From positions 7,782,251-7,846,250 of the forward strand of contig OX637351.1 in the NCBI GenBank assembly GCA_951799405.1: 64,000 nt of DNA, read 5' to 3'. How positions within the stretch are numbered: position 1 is the stretch's first letter; each line of letters opens with the position of its first letter. This document shows, piece after piece, positions 1 through 10,874 of the stretch. Made by a program: the position numbers and the translations under genes. Origin of the DNA: Agapetus fuscipes (Eukaryota > Arthropoda > Insecta > Trichoptera > Glossosomatidae). The notes under the pieces are model-generated. The model was not told the DNA's origin, did no database searches, and saw only the letters and a program-made list of their open reading frames with translations.

Positions 1-335
1 TTTTCCTCAAACAGAGATAAAATTTTCATGGTAAACCATTCTTACAGTATGGGTGGTCAGCCACATACTAACCTATAAGTCAAGGAAATTATTTTGTTAA
101 GTTCTATAATCTAAGTTGCAAAGATACATACCAATCGAGATTCATATTAAATGCATTCCCACAAGCAGACATTTATAAGTTCGCGCTTACACATAATGCA
201 TGTTGACTTACAACATAAAAACCCAATCTCAAATTAATATAAGCCCTGCAACTTTTGCCAATCTTCCCTGAAACACAGCTGAAATCTTCAAAGTGAACCA
301 TTTTTTAAACTATGGGTGGTCGATTTTCTTTTACA
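1..335 (-). repeat. Two antisense R3T fragments
   Basis: 31-86 is the 5' end of one copy (antisense of CTTGACTTATAGGTTAGTAT) and 101-331 most of a second, from ATCTAAGTTGCAAAGATACA to GTGAACCATTTTTTAAACTA. Central GCGCGAACTTATAAATG region is kept. Confidence 0.6.
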
Positions 336-422
336 AAGGCTGCATGTTTTTATTTTACATGTTTTCCGAATTTTAACGCGAGGAAACTATGCGCAATATA
401 CACATTCACCAAATGTTAAGGG

Positions 423-456
423 GTTGGGCTGCGTAGCAGCCAGGGGCAACGCCCCT
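423..456. repeat. Twin small hairpins
   Basis: GGCTGCGTAGCAGCC and AGGGGCAACGCCCCT lie 0 bp apart, followed by TAGT. A hairpin ahead of CTAG resembles a Helitron 3' end, but no 5' TC end is identified. Confidence 0.4.
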
Positions 457-1022
457 AGTCTTAATTATAAAGCTTAAACAAAATATATAACTTAAGAATT
501 GCCACCACAAAAAAAAATGTTTAAAAAAACGCGTTTTTTTACATTTTTAGCTTTTTTTTCGTGTGTGCTGTATTTTGGATTTTTTTTTTGCTTTTTACTT
601 ACCGAACTATACATTGTTTAGGTTCAATACTCAACATTTTTTCAATAATGTCAATAGTTTTTAAGTAAATATGGAAAAACTGAAACTACTTAATGAATTA
701 AATTTTAATTAAATCAAAGAACACAGTTTTTCCATATTTACTCAAAAACTATAGACATTATTGAAAAAATGTTGAGTATTGAACATAAACAATGTATAGT
801 TCTGTAAGTAAAAAGCAAAAAAAAAAAAATCCAAAATACAGCACACACGAAAAAAAAGCTAAAAATGTAAAAAAAACGCGTTTTTTTTAACATTTTTTTG
901 TGGTATTTTGTTTAAGCTTTATAATTAAGATAAAAAATTAATAAACATGCTTGATTTTTTTCATTACTGTAACTATTTTGCTAAGACCATAAAGTTTAAG
1001 AAACAAAAACGGCAGATTTAGC
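457..1022. mobile_element. MITE-1 foldback, copy 1
   Basis: Long inverted arms (about 457-685 and 715-1022, left arm lacking its outer 100 bp) around a centre near 700. The right end CAAAAACGGCAGATTTAG matches other MITE-1 copies, whose terminus is CCCTAAATCTGCCGTTTTTG. Non-coding. TA target duplications at the 46313 copy suggest a Tc1/mariner-type MITE. Confidence 0.68.
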
Positions 1023-1029
1023 TTTATAA

Positions 1030-1480
1030 CACGCCTTAAAAATGACATCTATTTTTGACCAGTATTACAAAACGGAATCCGATGGAAATCGTGTTATTAG
1101 GATTCTACGCCTCCGTTAGAATGACTGGTATATGGATCCCAAAACACTTCCGGACAGGTAAAAATTTATCCTACAGAGGTCCATACCTGCTTAGCATTTA
1201 ATGCATGCAGGTCCAACATAAACCTGCAGCACTTACAGTCCCTGAAACCTGAATTTTTAACAGAGCCTAATAGGGTCGATATTACATACATTATTATCTG
1301 GAAAAATATATATTTATTCAAGAACTAGTCCCTTTTCACACAGCACAATTCGGTGCCGGATCATCTAGTAGTGTTTGGCGATCCCATATATTTCACGACC
1401 GCAACCGGACCGTAAACGGAACGTGTGAAAAGACGGATACTTTGATGCTTAGAGACGTCGCAAAGTTATATTTAATTTTA
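1030..1480. other. Unassigned stretch
   Basis: No repeat boundary, exon or RNA signal recognised. 1480-1605 beyond it is a much diverged antisense R3T. Confidence 0.4.
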
Positions 1481-1692
1481 AGATTCATAATAAATGCATG
1501 CACGTGTGCAAAATACAAAATAGAATCCCTAAATCTAAAATGAACTTGCCACTCTTGCCGGCCTTTCCTGAAGCAAAAAAATGTAAGGGTGGTCAGCCTC
1601 ATACCCACATATCGCACCCTGAGAACGAAAGTGACCTGTTTCAAAATTTTCGTAAAATGAGTTAAATACCTACACAGAATGACTCAAAAAAA

Positions 1693-1888
1693 CTCTACAA
1701 CACAGCTCACGAGGGGGCTGGTACTCATTTATTGTGAAGGCTGAGTAAATCTTGCCGGTTTTTTATTATGGGGTTTGAAATAAACACCGAAACGGGAAAT
1801 CATTTCTGACACCCTCGGCGGGATTCGAACCCGAGCTCACGCGGTAGGATGCAAGCTATCGACCCATGTGAGCTATCGACCAGACAAG
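1693..1888 (-). repeat. SINE-B, antisense
   Basis: Family reference: tRNA-derived head with box A GATAGCTCAGTTGGTAGA and box B GGTTCGAATCC, body with GTGTCAGAAATGATTTCCCG, tail TTACACTATATGTGTAGCTT; about 370 bp when full. Here head and body are present, with a 30-bp insertion between the boxes. Confidence 0.65.
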
Positions 1889-2075
1889 CACTGTTTTAGT
1901 GTGAATCACACCTCAAAAGCCCTGTGCGAGATTGGTCGTAGCTGCAGAAAACGCCAACTGTCAAGCTACGGATCAAATGTAAAAAAAACATACGTAGGTA
2001 CAAGAATGACGTAATCAAAGGTAGGTATGTAATTAAAGTGAATAACGGTTTATTTTTAAGACGCTCGTCTTTATT
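1885..2075 (-). repeat. SINE-C tail plus unknown unit
   Basis: GTGAATCACACCTCAAAAGC, then ACATACGTAGGTACAAGAAT and TTTTTAAGACGCTCGTC; counterpart of 16021-16225. Confidence 0.5.
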
Positions 2076-2119
2076 TTAGTTTTGACTTATTGGCAACACA
2101 TGTAACTTTCGAATCACGA

Positions 2120-2545
2120 AGTGGATTTAGCATTTTTTAAATGGCATCACTAAACGTATAGATGCACACCCGTACACGGATATCAATAAAGTTAGATGAC
2201 AGCTAAATAAGAGCAATGTTCCGACTTCAGGGCCTTCCAACTTTTGTTTTTCGACAAAATACTTCTCAAAATACTGCCATAATGTCTTAAAGTAATGCCC
2301 TTTTCCTTTAAAATTCGTCAATTTTATCGATCACAAGATTTATACCGCATGCGTCTATGTTCGGACTGCTCTGGGCATAGTAAGCACGCGGCAATGCTGC
2401 AACCTTTCTAAAAACATTTTTACATTCGCCCGAGTTTTTCTGTAGGTACACATGGAAATGCAACTGTGAAGTTCTTTGTTCTCTCTCTTACTAACCACCA
2501 TTTTCATAAGCAGGTTGAAACAGATATATAATGGCTATTTTCGAC
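2120..2545 (-). repeat. Repeat G, antisense copy
   Basis: TCCTTTAAAATTCGTCAATT and GCAACTGTGAAGTTCTTTGT are shared, in order, with 52790-53335 and 50110-50530. Unclassified, non-coding, about 500 bp. Confidence 0.5.
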
Positions 2546-2922
2546 AGATGCAGAACGAACCAGATTACCTGAATCGTGCTACACATGTTGCCAACGCAAT
2601 TACCCATCTAAAAATAACTTTCAAATTGTTAAAATAAAATACAAAAATCATCGGCGCCGTGTTCCCGTAGATGGTGATTTGGCATTCAACACTCATGAGC
2701 GAGTCTCCATTGAGGAAGTCCTCCAATGCAATAAGCGCAACTAAGCTGCACATATATCACACCGTCTTGCCGTGTTTTCTCCTAAAAAGCATCGCAATAT
2801 GGCACGTCACACACAAAAATTGTTATTGGTTGCTAAGAAAGGTTGTCCCATACAAGTGTGACGTTAGCTCGTCGAGAAAAAAGTTTGAAATTCAAATTCG
2901 TTCAGAGTCCATTACCAATCTA

Positions 2923-3196
2923 CGCAACTAAGCTACACATATAGTGTTAACTTCTTGCTGCGTTATCCCCGAAAGATTTCGCATGTCGTGAGTGGAACCT
3001 ATCTATTTTTACAGGTAAAGGGGCCAACCACTTCAGTTGTAGTGGGGGTTTCCCAGCTCCCGAGAGGGCTGGTACTCATTTATTGTAAAGGCTGAGTGTA
3101 TTTTATGTTGGAGTTTGATTCGAATATTCTCGGTAGGATTCGAACCCGAGCTCACGGCATGGAATGCGAGCACTCTACCACTGAGCTATCGACCGG
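2923..3196 (-). repeat. SINE-B, antisense, nearly full
   Basis: From the tail (CAACTAAGCTACACATATAG) to the head (ACTGAGCTATCGACCGGAC); boxes A and B are intact. The middle is shortened. Confidence 0.7.
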
Positions 3197-3199
3197 ACT

Positions 3200-3700
3200 A
3201 TAATAGATGACGAAGAATTTAGACTGTAGAGCGAACGTTTGTAGGAAGCGTTAGGTACAATTTAAAATATAATCTACGATGTGCGATTAGACATTTCCCG
3301 TTTGAAAATTCTCACAGCCAAAACGTCAAAAGTGGGAAATGAAGTTTTCAAATTTTGAACGCCTTCCATCATGATCATAGACACGCAATGTTTCTGTGTT
3401 TTTTTTTCTGTACACTATTGAGGCTATTGAATGGAAACATTAACCGGCCAGCACGCCACTTTTCACTTTCTTTATACCTACCAAGGTAAACGCTTCAATG
3501 GAAGAAATGGATTTGCCATTTGTTAATCCATATTTACGATTTCCGGCATTAAATACATAAACATGAATATACACTATTGTGGTATTTTGTATATTTCTGC
3601 TTGAAATAGAAAAACAAACTTGTTTATCAAAAAGAATAACTGACTTTTGACGTTTTTCTAATGCAATGAAAGTTTGAAAAACCAACGGGTTGATTTTCAA
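3200..3700. other. Unassigned stretch
   Basis: AT-rich, with one short minus frame of no recognisable type. Ends at a SINE-C head piece (3706-3752). Confidence 0.4.
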
Positions 3701-3753
3701 CGTTGGCCGGTCGAAGTCTAGTGGTTAACGCTTCTTATTAGTAGGTTCAATAC

Positions 3754-4013
3754 CCAGTCTAATCTAATCTAATCTAAGTTGCAAAGATATGTTACATTAG
3801 AGATTCACATCACATGCTTTCCCACAACCAGACACCTACACGTTCGCGCTTGCACATGCCTCATGTGGACCTACAACATAAAAACCAAATCTCAAATGGA
3901 CAAACACCCTGCAACTCTTGCCGTCCTTCCCTGAAACAGGGGTGACATTGGCAAAGTGGACCATTTTTACAACATGGGTGGTCAGCCGCATACCAATCCA
4001 TAAGTCAAGGAAC
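3754..4013 (-). repeat. R3T, antisense
   Basis: Family reference: about 250 bp, starts CTTGACTTATAGGTTGGTAT, then CTGACCACCCATACTGTAAA, GCCAATGTCACCCCTGTTTC, GTGTAAGCGCGAACTTATAC, ends TTTGCAACTTAGATTAGATT with more TTAGA units. This copy is full length with (ATCTA)4. It follows a SINE-C head piece. Confidence 0.7.
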
Positions 4014-4109
4014 CCAGTAAGAAAAAAAAAATTTTTTTTGTTAAAAATGCACTTCACTGAGTTGAAAAAAATATATCTACTCGTATAAAAACCGGGTTAC
4101 AGAAGATTA

Positions 4110-4205
4110 TTGAGCTTTACAGCAACTGAATCGCCACATGCGACCCCTTCGGGGATAACGCAGGCAAGAAGTTACACTATATGTGCAGCTTATTAGTGTT
4201 GCTTA
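4110..4205 (+). repeat. SINE-B tail
   Basis: TCGCCACATGCGACCCCTTC GGGGATAACGCAGGCAAGAA and TTACACTATATGTGCAGCTT. Confidence 0.55.
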
Positions 4206-4399
4206 TCCATGCTGAGAAAAGCCTCCACAAGACTTCTAAGCCATAAACTAACATGTATGTCTACTTTTCAGCTCTTGACGCGTTTCTCTGTCGCAACAGG
4301 AGTGGCATTGACAAAAGTGAAGTGCTTTTATATGGTATGCGAGGTCAGTCTTATGCCAGACGTTTATGGGGAATGAATGCGTTGCATTGACAATACGTC

Positions 4400-4590
4400 C
4401 CCTTAGTGCTTGTTTGTCTTATGTCTATCAGAGGTAATTTCACATTAGCAATGTTTGTATGTGTGCTGTATTGTATGTGACCGTCTAATTATAACTGGAA
4501 ATATATTTTTAAATAATTTACAACAACTATCACATTATTGTATTTTCGTTTTTTTCTTAGCTCAGATTGTGTAGAATATGATTCTTAATA
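4400..4590 (+). mobile_element. MITE-H diverged copy
   Basis: CCCCTTAGTGCTTGTTTGTC, GCAATGTTTGTATGTGTGCT and CTTAGCTCAGATTGTGTAGA match the 9562 copy in order. Confidence 0.45.
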
Positions 4591-4646
4591 ATAATTATGC
4601 TATATCTATAGTGCCGTTTTGTGATAAATCACTGCAAGGGCACTGT

Positions 4647-4883
4647 TCAACTGTAACATCTCCGAAACAAACATGTCTTCAATCCCGACTTAAATACATT
4701 TGCACTCTCTACGGCTCTTAGCTCATCGGGTAGGGTATTCCACAGCACAGGGCCGGCTATGCAAAAGACACGATCCAAATATTTTGCTTTATTATATCGT
4801 TTTGGAACTATGAAATTATTCACAGCAGTACTACTTGCAGATTTTAATGCCAGCCGCTTACCATCTCCTGGATAACTTAACAC
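4647..4883 (-). pseudogene. CR1/L2-like LINE RT C-terminus
   Basis: Minus strand: VPKRYNKAKYLDRVFCIAGP, VLWNTLPDELRAVESANVFK, SGLKTCLFRR. The pattern FxxAGPxLWNxLPxELR...FKxxLKxxLF is the characteristic end of CR1/L2-group reverse transcriptases. 5' truncated. Confidence 0.72.
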
Positions 4884-5027
4884 AGTTTTATTGAAAGGTC
4901 ACCTTTGATTCAAATGGTAGATAAGCCAAACAAGCACTGGGCGAAGGAATACTCTCTCTTCAATTCTCTATGCAAATACATTAAGTATGCGCCCATACAA
5001 GAAATGCCATTCCACACATCGTACAAT

Positions 5028-7234
5028 CAGTGGCGGCTCCAGCTAAGGTGCATCGGTGCATTGCACCTCCTGTAAGAATGCCACGACCCATCACTTACAA
5101 TTTTGTTCCCCATAAAATATCCTCTGTGTCAAGTCCTATTTTACATTTATCATTATTTTACATATTATACAGCTCTACGAACATGTAAAGACTACGAGTT
5201 GCTAGGTATTTAAATGTATAATATTATCGCGTGCATATGTGGCAATGCCCCATACTTCCTTCTATGAAGTCCATACATTTATTGAAAAAACAGCTCAAAC
5301 GGTGAAAACTGAGGTGCCTGTACATTTTTAGATAGCAGCTCCGGCACTGCACGCTTTTCCTAGGTAAGTGACATGACATGAACGGAGAAGAATTGTGACA
5401 AAACTTTTTTTTTTATTCTACCAAAGGAACTCTTATGTTCAGAGCATATCCAACTCTTTGTTTAAAAGACTTCAATATTCGTCATTTAAAACAAAACTAT
5501 AAAGTATTTCCTGACACTTAACTATTGCGTTTACAAAAAAAATAATGAAAACTGAAACGCTCACAACAGATGCTGCTTTAGTATCAATAAAAATCTTCGC
5601 ATAAAGTATGTTTGTGTTTTACCATAAAGCTCTATACTTAAAATATAATTCAAATACAATGCTTTATTGTTAGCCAGGATACAAATTGTTTATTTTAAGA
5701 TCAAGTTAAGCCCGACAAAAACTCATTACTTTTTAATTTATCGACGTTTTTATTATTTGCTTGAGGATTCCATTCCTAGTGAAAAATATTCAGTCGTGGT
5801 CAACAAGTGTTTTTTCGAGCATTTTAAGCAAAATAATACAAATGGATAAACTGTGTTTTAACTGATATGAAACCAACCATCTCTACGCTAGTGGCGGTCA
5901 GCGTCAGTCAGCGTCTTTACTCTGTTCTGTGATTGCATATTTATTTTTATATTCTCAGCATTCCCTACTTTCTTCGTGAGTTCTCTTATTTTTTTCAGTC
6001 TGCAGATTTCAATAATTTGAAATGTTGCTTATTTAATCAATTTATCAATTTGTCAGTCTTGCTCTTCCACGCTTTCCTTGGGGATCATCTTTGTGCACTA
6101 TTTTTATCAGTCGTGAATCGTCCATTATTTGTAGATGCTCAACTAAACTCTTTGACCAGCTATACGCCCAATTGTACTCTTTTGTACCATCACTCATATT
6201 CTCCACTATAACGTACTTTAAAATATCTCTTTAAACTAATCATCCATACTTTAAAGTATGGATGATTAGTTTTGTCAAAGGTTGCAAATCTCTGAACTTG
6301 CTAATCTTGCAGAACAATACATTCTTGTTATTTTTAAGAATGTAAGTACAAGATGATGTCACAGATCTTTCCTCCTCCTGCTCCATAATCTTAATTTAAT
6401 TTAAATTCAGTTAAGTTGGATTTTTCTCCGGAGGCAGACCTTAGTCCCTTTAATATATTTTCGTATTTTAAGTGACGATATTGAATTTCTTATGTAAATT
6501 TATAATTAACACTCATTTGTGAGGTAGATAAAATAAACAAATATTCATGTAAAAGCTGTGAGGTAGATTAATTATTAAATGGTGTTGGTGTGAAGGAAAA
6601 GGTTTTATGTGAAGTGTTTTTAAGTGCTATGTTTTGCTGTGTTGTTATGAAGTGAATTAATTTGGATTTACCGACGGCGATCATCCCCGTTAAAGGAAAC
6701 TCTTTTACACAATGTAAGTCATCGATTATAATATTCGTGCTAACATTTCAGCGAACATTTTCAAGGCCGGTCAGCGTGAAGTGTATGGTACATTGGGGGG
6801 AGTGGGGGAAGAGGTGTAGGCCATAATTATATTGAAAATTTCTGCCACCCAATATTCTGACCCATCGGCCGTCACTGTCAGCCCCCACGGGAGGTGGGAA
6901 ACCTCCACGTCAACCGAAGTGGTTGGCGTAAGGACGGCCCCCTTACCTGTAAAAATAAATAAGTTACACTCGTCACGGGAAAAATGCGGCAAGAAGTTAC
7001 ACTATATATGTGGCTTAGTAAAAAAAACTTGCTTCAAATACATTTAATTGTTGTAATTGTTTGTTATATGCAACAAAACGGGTGTAGGTACGTTCTCGTG
7101 TATACCTAAATAAAATATATATAATATGTATGTATTTCTTGCAACTTTTATTCCAAGCAAAATGGAAAATAAAAGAAAAAATGTAAATGCAGAAATTATG
7201 AACTGCCAACATTTCTAATGACGAGCCGCCTCTG
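5028..7234. mobile_element. hAT-type transposon, 2.2 kb, 8-bp TSD
   Basis: Ends CAGTGGCGGCTCC and GAGCCGCCTCTG, flanked by a perfect 8-bp duplication CGTACAAT (5020-5027, 7235-7242). The right 150 bp match the element at 41561-42944. I recognise no transposase in its short open frames. It contains a SINE-B piece (6880-7022) and a 40-bp perfect palindrome. Confidence 0.75.
6233..6272. repeat. Perfect 40-bp palindrome
   Basis: AAACTAATCATCCATACTTT followed at once by its exact reverse complement, with no loop. It lies in the hAT element. Confidence 0.85.
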
Positions 7235-7256
7235 CGTACAATGCCAACGAGAATTC

Positions 7257-7412
7257 TATAATCTTAGTTGCAAAAATATATTGACGACTTATGCCCAATG
7301 CACGTACACCAGGCAGACACGTGTAAGTTCGCGCTTACGCATGCTTCACGTGTTATGACTCTGGATGAAATGAAGGGAGTATGTAAGGACCGAAAAAAAT
7401 GGCATCGCCAAC
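7257..7412. repeat. R3T fragment joined to RTE tail
   Basis: 7257-7350 is an antisense R3T head end (TCTATAATCTTAGTTGCAAA). It is joined to a plus-strand RT tail piece (MTLDEMKGVCKDRKKW) at 7355-7412. Confidence 0.5.
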
Positions 7413-7569
7413 GAAACGTCGGGAATTATGTAAGTTCTGTAACGGCTCGTCTAATATCCGAAAACTTTTATCACCCAACTGTGAAATAATTACAATTGTA
7501 AAAAGAGGGTGGTATTGACAAAGGTGAACGAATTTTTTACCGCATGGGGGTCATACTTACACAAACCTA

Positions 7570-7767
7570 TAATAATAATAATAATATTAGGATGCTTTAT
7601 TTGGTGACCGCTATTATTGTGTGAACCACACCTCACGAGCCTTTTACGAGCTTGGTCGTCGCTGTATAAAGCGCAAATTCTCGAGCAAGACCCAGTTGCT
7701 GTAAGGCTGGATGGACCTTTGATGACCGGTCTCTGGTAAAGGTAAATGAATTCTTCAACCAGCGAAG
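7570..7767 (-). repeat. SINE-C, antisense, headless
   Basis: Family reference: head CCGTAGTCTAGTGGTTAA with box B GGTTCGAATCCCGGCGGAGC, body TCAAATTTGCCCTCCGCTGG-like, tail CACCAAATAAATCATCCTAA then (TAT)n; about 290 bp. This copy starts at the ATT-repeat tail and stops before the head. Confidence 0.65.
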
Positions 7768-7836
7768 TAAGTAGTATACGTCAAAACAGTAAAATTACAA
7801 ATACATTGTACTTATTATGTTGAATATACTTAGAAT

Positions 7837-8086
7837 AGAAATATGGTTGGTATGCGGCTGACCACTCATGCTGTAGAAAATGGTTCACTTTGTCAATGTC
7901 CCCCCTGTTTCAGGGAAGATCGGAAGGAGTTGCAGGGTGTGTGTTCATTTGAGACTCAGGTTTTTATATTGTATCTCCACATGCGGTATGTTTAAGCGCG
8001 AACTTAAACGTGTCTGCTTGTGAAAATGCATATAATGTAAATCTTTAATGTAACATATATTAACAACTGAGATTAGATTGGATTAT
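7837..8086 (+). repeat. R3T, sense
   Basis: GGTTGGTATGCGGCTGACCA to CAACTGAGATTAGATTGGAT; first 13 bp missing. Confidence 0.65.
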
Positions 8087-8184
8087 TACGTGAAATCAGA
8101 CAATTAAATTAAAAAATGAATTATATTGTCTATGTATTGTGAAGGGAGAAGATTTTTTTTAAAAAAAATTTAATTATCATTGTC

Positions 8185-8220
8185 CTGAAGATGCATTGTA
8201 GACGAAAGTGCTAGACAGAA
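8185..8220 (+). repeat. Penelope-type 3' stem-loop fragment
   Basis: TGTCCTGAAGATGCATTGTA GACGAAAGTG has the CTGAnGATG...CGAAA layout with a poor stem, followed by an A-rich end (AAATAAAATTATAAAAGTGA). Confidence 0.3.
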
Positions 8221-8649
8221 ATAAAATTATAAAAGTGAAAGAAAACTTTGTTTATTTAATTAATAATAATTATTAATAATTAAATTAAGCTATGCAAATA
8301 AAAATATGTAAAAAAATGACTATTTCAAAAAAGCTACTTTCTGAGTTGTGCCACGCGAGTAGTCGGTGCGCGCTTTTATAATATTTAAGTACCGCTCCGC
8401 TCCCATGCAAGACTTAAAATTTTACAATTATATTATTATTATTGATTTGACCTATTGACCCAAAAAAAAATATATTCTATTAATTATTGTTCATATACCT
8501 ACCGCTAAATTCATAAAAGAGCCATGCGAAGGCTGGTCGATAGCTTGGTGGTTAGAGTTTTTGTGTAGCAAGTGAAAGGTATTATGTTCGAAAACTAATA
8601 GTTTGCATGAAAAGGAATAGTGCGTCCGGTCGACAGCTCGATTGGTAGT

Positions 8650-8862
8650 TTTTTAAATAGATTTGTGAAGAGGAATGCAATTCACCAACCTATTTTGCCT
8701 GGCCAATTGGCTTCATACGAAAGCAGAAGCTTGTGTGTATGCAAAAGCATCTGTTGAACCAGGGTCGAAGTTATGGTCAAATGGGCCCGACGTGATTCGA
8801 ACCAACGTCTTATAATCCAAAAACGCTGGTCAAGAACAGCGACTTGACCCCACGGTCAGTAC
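8650..8862 (-). repeat. SINE-D, antisense
   Basis: Contains GTGAAGAGGAATGCAATTCA, AGCAGAAGCTTGTGTGTATG and GTGATTCGAACCAACGT (box B). Preceded by tRNA-like head pieces at 8533-8650. Confidence 0.6.
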
Positions 8863-8964
8863 ACTGACAAATGCCAAGAATGCTTGCATTTAATGCGGAG
8901 AGCTAGGGTTCGACTACCACCAAGGGTGTCTCTGTCATGTGAGAGAGCTAGAGCGCCATGGAAA

Positions 8965-9066
8965 GTTCCGGAATGCACTGAAGACAAGCAAATTTCTGGC
9001 ATCATTTGCACAAGCGCCCTTGGAGGAACTACATCACGAAACGGCGCTATAAAGAAATCATCAACT
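8965..9066 (+). repeat. CR1/L2-like LINE 3' UTR fragment
   Basis: Near-identical to the 3' UTR at 31488-31578 (AATGCACTGAAGACAAGCAA to GGCGCTATAAAGAAATCATC). Confidence 0.6.
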
Positions 9067-9451
9067 CATCATCATCATCAAAAAGTTCGCTTAAAATCTT
9101 TACGCTATCTTTGCAACTACGATTATAGCGGAGAATTTACTGAAATGCTTTATGCTCGCGGAACAGGTAGGGAAGTACATATGTAGAATTTGTGATAAGC
9201 TGGCACAATAAGGCCTTGAACTGCCGGCTTAATTCGACGATTTCAAGCGCTACTGAAGGCCGGAGTAATGCTGTACGCTAGTGTGCACCCGTGGAATATC
9301 AACGGTGAGCGAGGAGATGGCTTGATAACGCCGGAATTATGAAAATTAATATTTAATCTGGATATTTAAACGTTTTTGTTATCGAAAGCTTTCGAAGGCC
9401 TTGAGTGGATGAATGTTATGATAATTTATTTGGTGAGTCTTTACTTTATTG

Positions 9452-9548
9452 TGTTACGATCTAAGAATTTGAAGTACCCACGCGCGCCTGAACATGTACC
9501 TACGCTAGTGTGTAGAACAATCTGGGTCTAGTGTGATGGTAGTAGATG
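9452..9548 (+). mobile_element. LTR family, 5' fragment
   Basis: TGTTACGATCTAAGAATTTG then AAGTACCCACGCGCGCCTGA. This family starts TGTTACGAACTCGGAGTACC in other copies. No internal region. Confidence 0.45.
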
Positions 9549-9561
9549 GCGACAAATCGCT

Positions 9562-9809
9562 GCCTTAGTTCTTGTTTATCGTATACGCCATTGAGAAAAT
9601 TTTACATGAGCAATGTTTGCATGTGTACTGGACCAATGTGTCTTACGAAGACAAGAAATTTATTTAAAAAATATTTAAAAGAACTCTCACATTATCGAGT
9701 TTTACGGTTTTTCTTAGCTCAGATTGTGTAGAATTTGATTCATAAGACAACTGCATGAAAAAGTCATATTTTACAAGATTGGCGTATACGGTAAACAAGA
9801 ACTGGGGGA
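9562..9809. mobile_element. MITE-H with inverted ends
   Basis: CCTTAGTTCTTGTTTATCGT and TATACGCCA at the left are complemented by TGGCGTATACGGTAAACAAG AACTGGGG at the right. A half copy is at 34250-34375 and a diverged one at 4400-4590, all with GCTCAGATTGTGTAGAAT-type interior. Confidence 0.6.
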
Positions 9810-9934
9810 GCGAAATGTAGCAGGGTTTATGGTCATTTGAGAATTACGTTTTAATTTTGTAAATCACACGTGCAGCATATTCAAGGGCGAACTTATACGT
9901 GTCTGCTACAGGGCATGCACTGAATACGAGAATG

Positions 9935-10192
9935 TCGCAACTAAGCTACACATAAGTAAAAACCTCTTGCCTGCGTTATGCCCGAAGGGGTCGCATGTGG
10001 CGATTCGGGACCTATTAATTTTTATGGGTAAAGGGGCTGGCCTCACACCAACCACTTTCAGTTGAAGTGTAAGTTTCTCAGCTCCCGGAAGGGCCGGTTC
10101 CCCTTTCTGGTAAAAACTGATTACACTTTGGGATCGAGCAATTGCTCTCGGTATGGAATGCAAGTATTCTACCAACTGAGCTATCGACCGGA
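9935..10192 (-). repeat. SINE-B, antisense
   Basis: Tail AACTAAGCTACACATAAGTA to head ACTGAGCTATCGACCGGA. Box B has decayed (GATCGAGCAATTG). Confidence 0.65.
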
Positions 10193-10545
10193 TTTTTTAC
10201 GAGCTTGGTCGTTGCTGCAAAGCGCCAATTTTCATGCAAGATCCAGTTGCTGTAAGGCTGGATGGACCTTTTGAGAACCAGTCTTTAGTAAAGGTTTATG
10301 AATTTTTCAACCCAGGGAAGATCAAATTTGAAAATTTAAATAAAAAAGTTTAAATTTGAGATTTGGGTTTTTATGTTGTAGGTTTATATGTGGCTTGTGC
10401 AAACGCGACCTTATATGTGTCTGATTGTGAGAATGAAATAAGAATTTTCAACCCAGCTAAGAGCAAGATTGAAAATATAAATGATATATTTTTTGTGCTC
10501 CGCCGGGATTCAAGCCCACAACTTTCCATTCACGATTGGAAATGA
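10193..10545 (-). repeat. SINE-C split by R3T piece, antisense
   Basis: 10193-10345 body, 10355-10435 sense R3T fragment (GGGTTTTTATGTTGTAGGTT), 10441-10545 body and box B (GCTCCGCCGGGATTCAAGCC). Confidence 0.55.
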
Positions 10546-10621
10546 AGCATGACAGGAAAAACTCTGAGGGATAGAGTTAGGAATGAATGGGTAAAGAAAA
10601 AATGTAATTTGAAAGAGCATT

Positions 10622-10860
10622 CCTTGACTTATAGGTTGGTATGAGGCTGACCACCCATACTGTAAAAAATGGTTCACTTTGCCAATGTCACCCCTGTTTC
10701 AGGGAATGTCGGCAAGAGTTGCAGGGCTTATGTTCATTTGAGGTTTGGATTTTATTTGTAAGTACACAATCAGCATTTGTAAGCGCGAACTACACGTGTT
10801 TGTTTGTGGGCATACATCTGAGAGCTTTGAATGAATATATCCTTGCAACTTAGATTATAG
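10622..10860 (+). repeat. R3T, sense
   Basis: CTTGACTTATAGGTTGGTAT to CTTGCAACTTAGATTATAG with (ATAG)n. Followed by a second-subfamily RTE tail. Confidence 0.65.
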
Positions 10861-10874
10861 ATAGATAGATTATA

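Noticed and set aside
2671..2931. Plus-strand 86-codon frame
   Set aside because: No recognisable motif, and its end lies in a SINE-B border; no splice signals or coding composition.
3754..3785. TTAGA repeats as telomere-like DNA
   Set aside because: Insect telomeres are TTAGG. Here TTAGA units are always the end of R3T copies.
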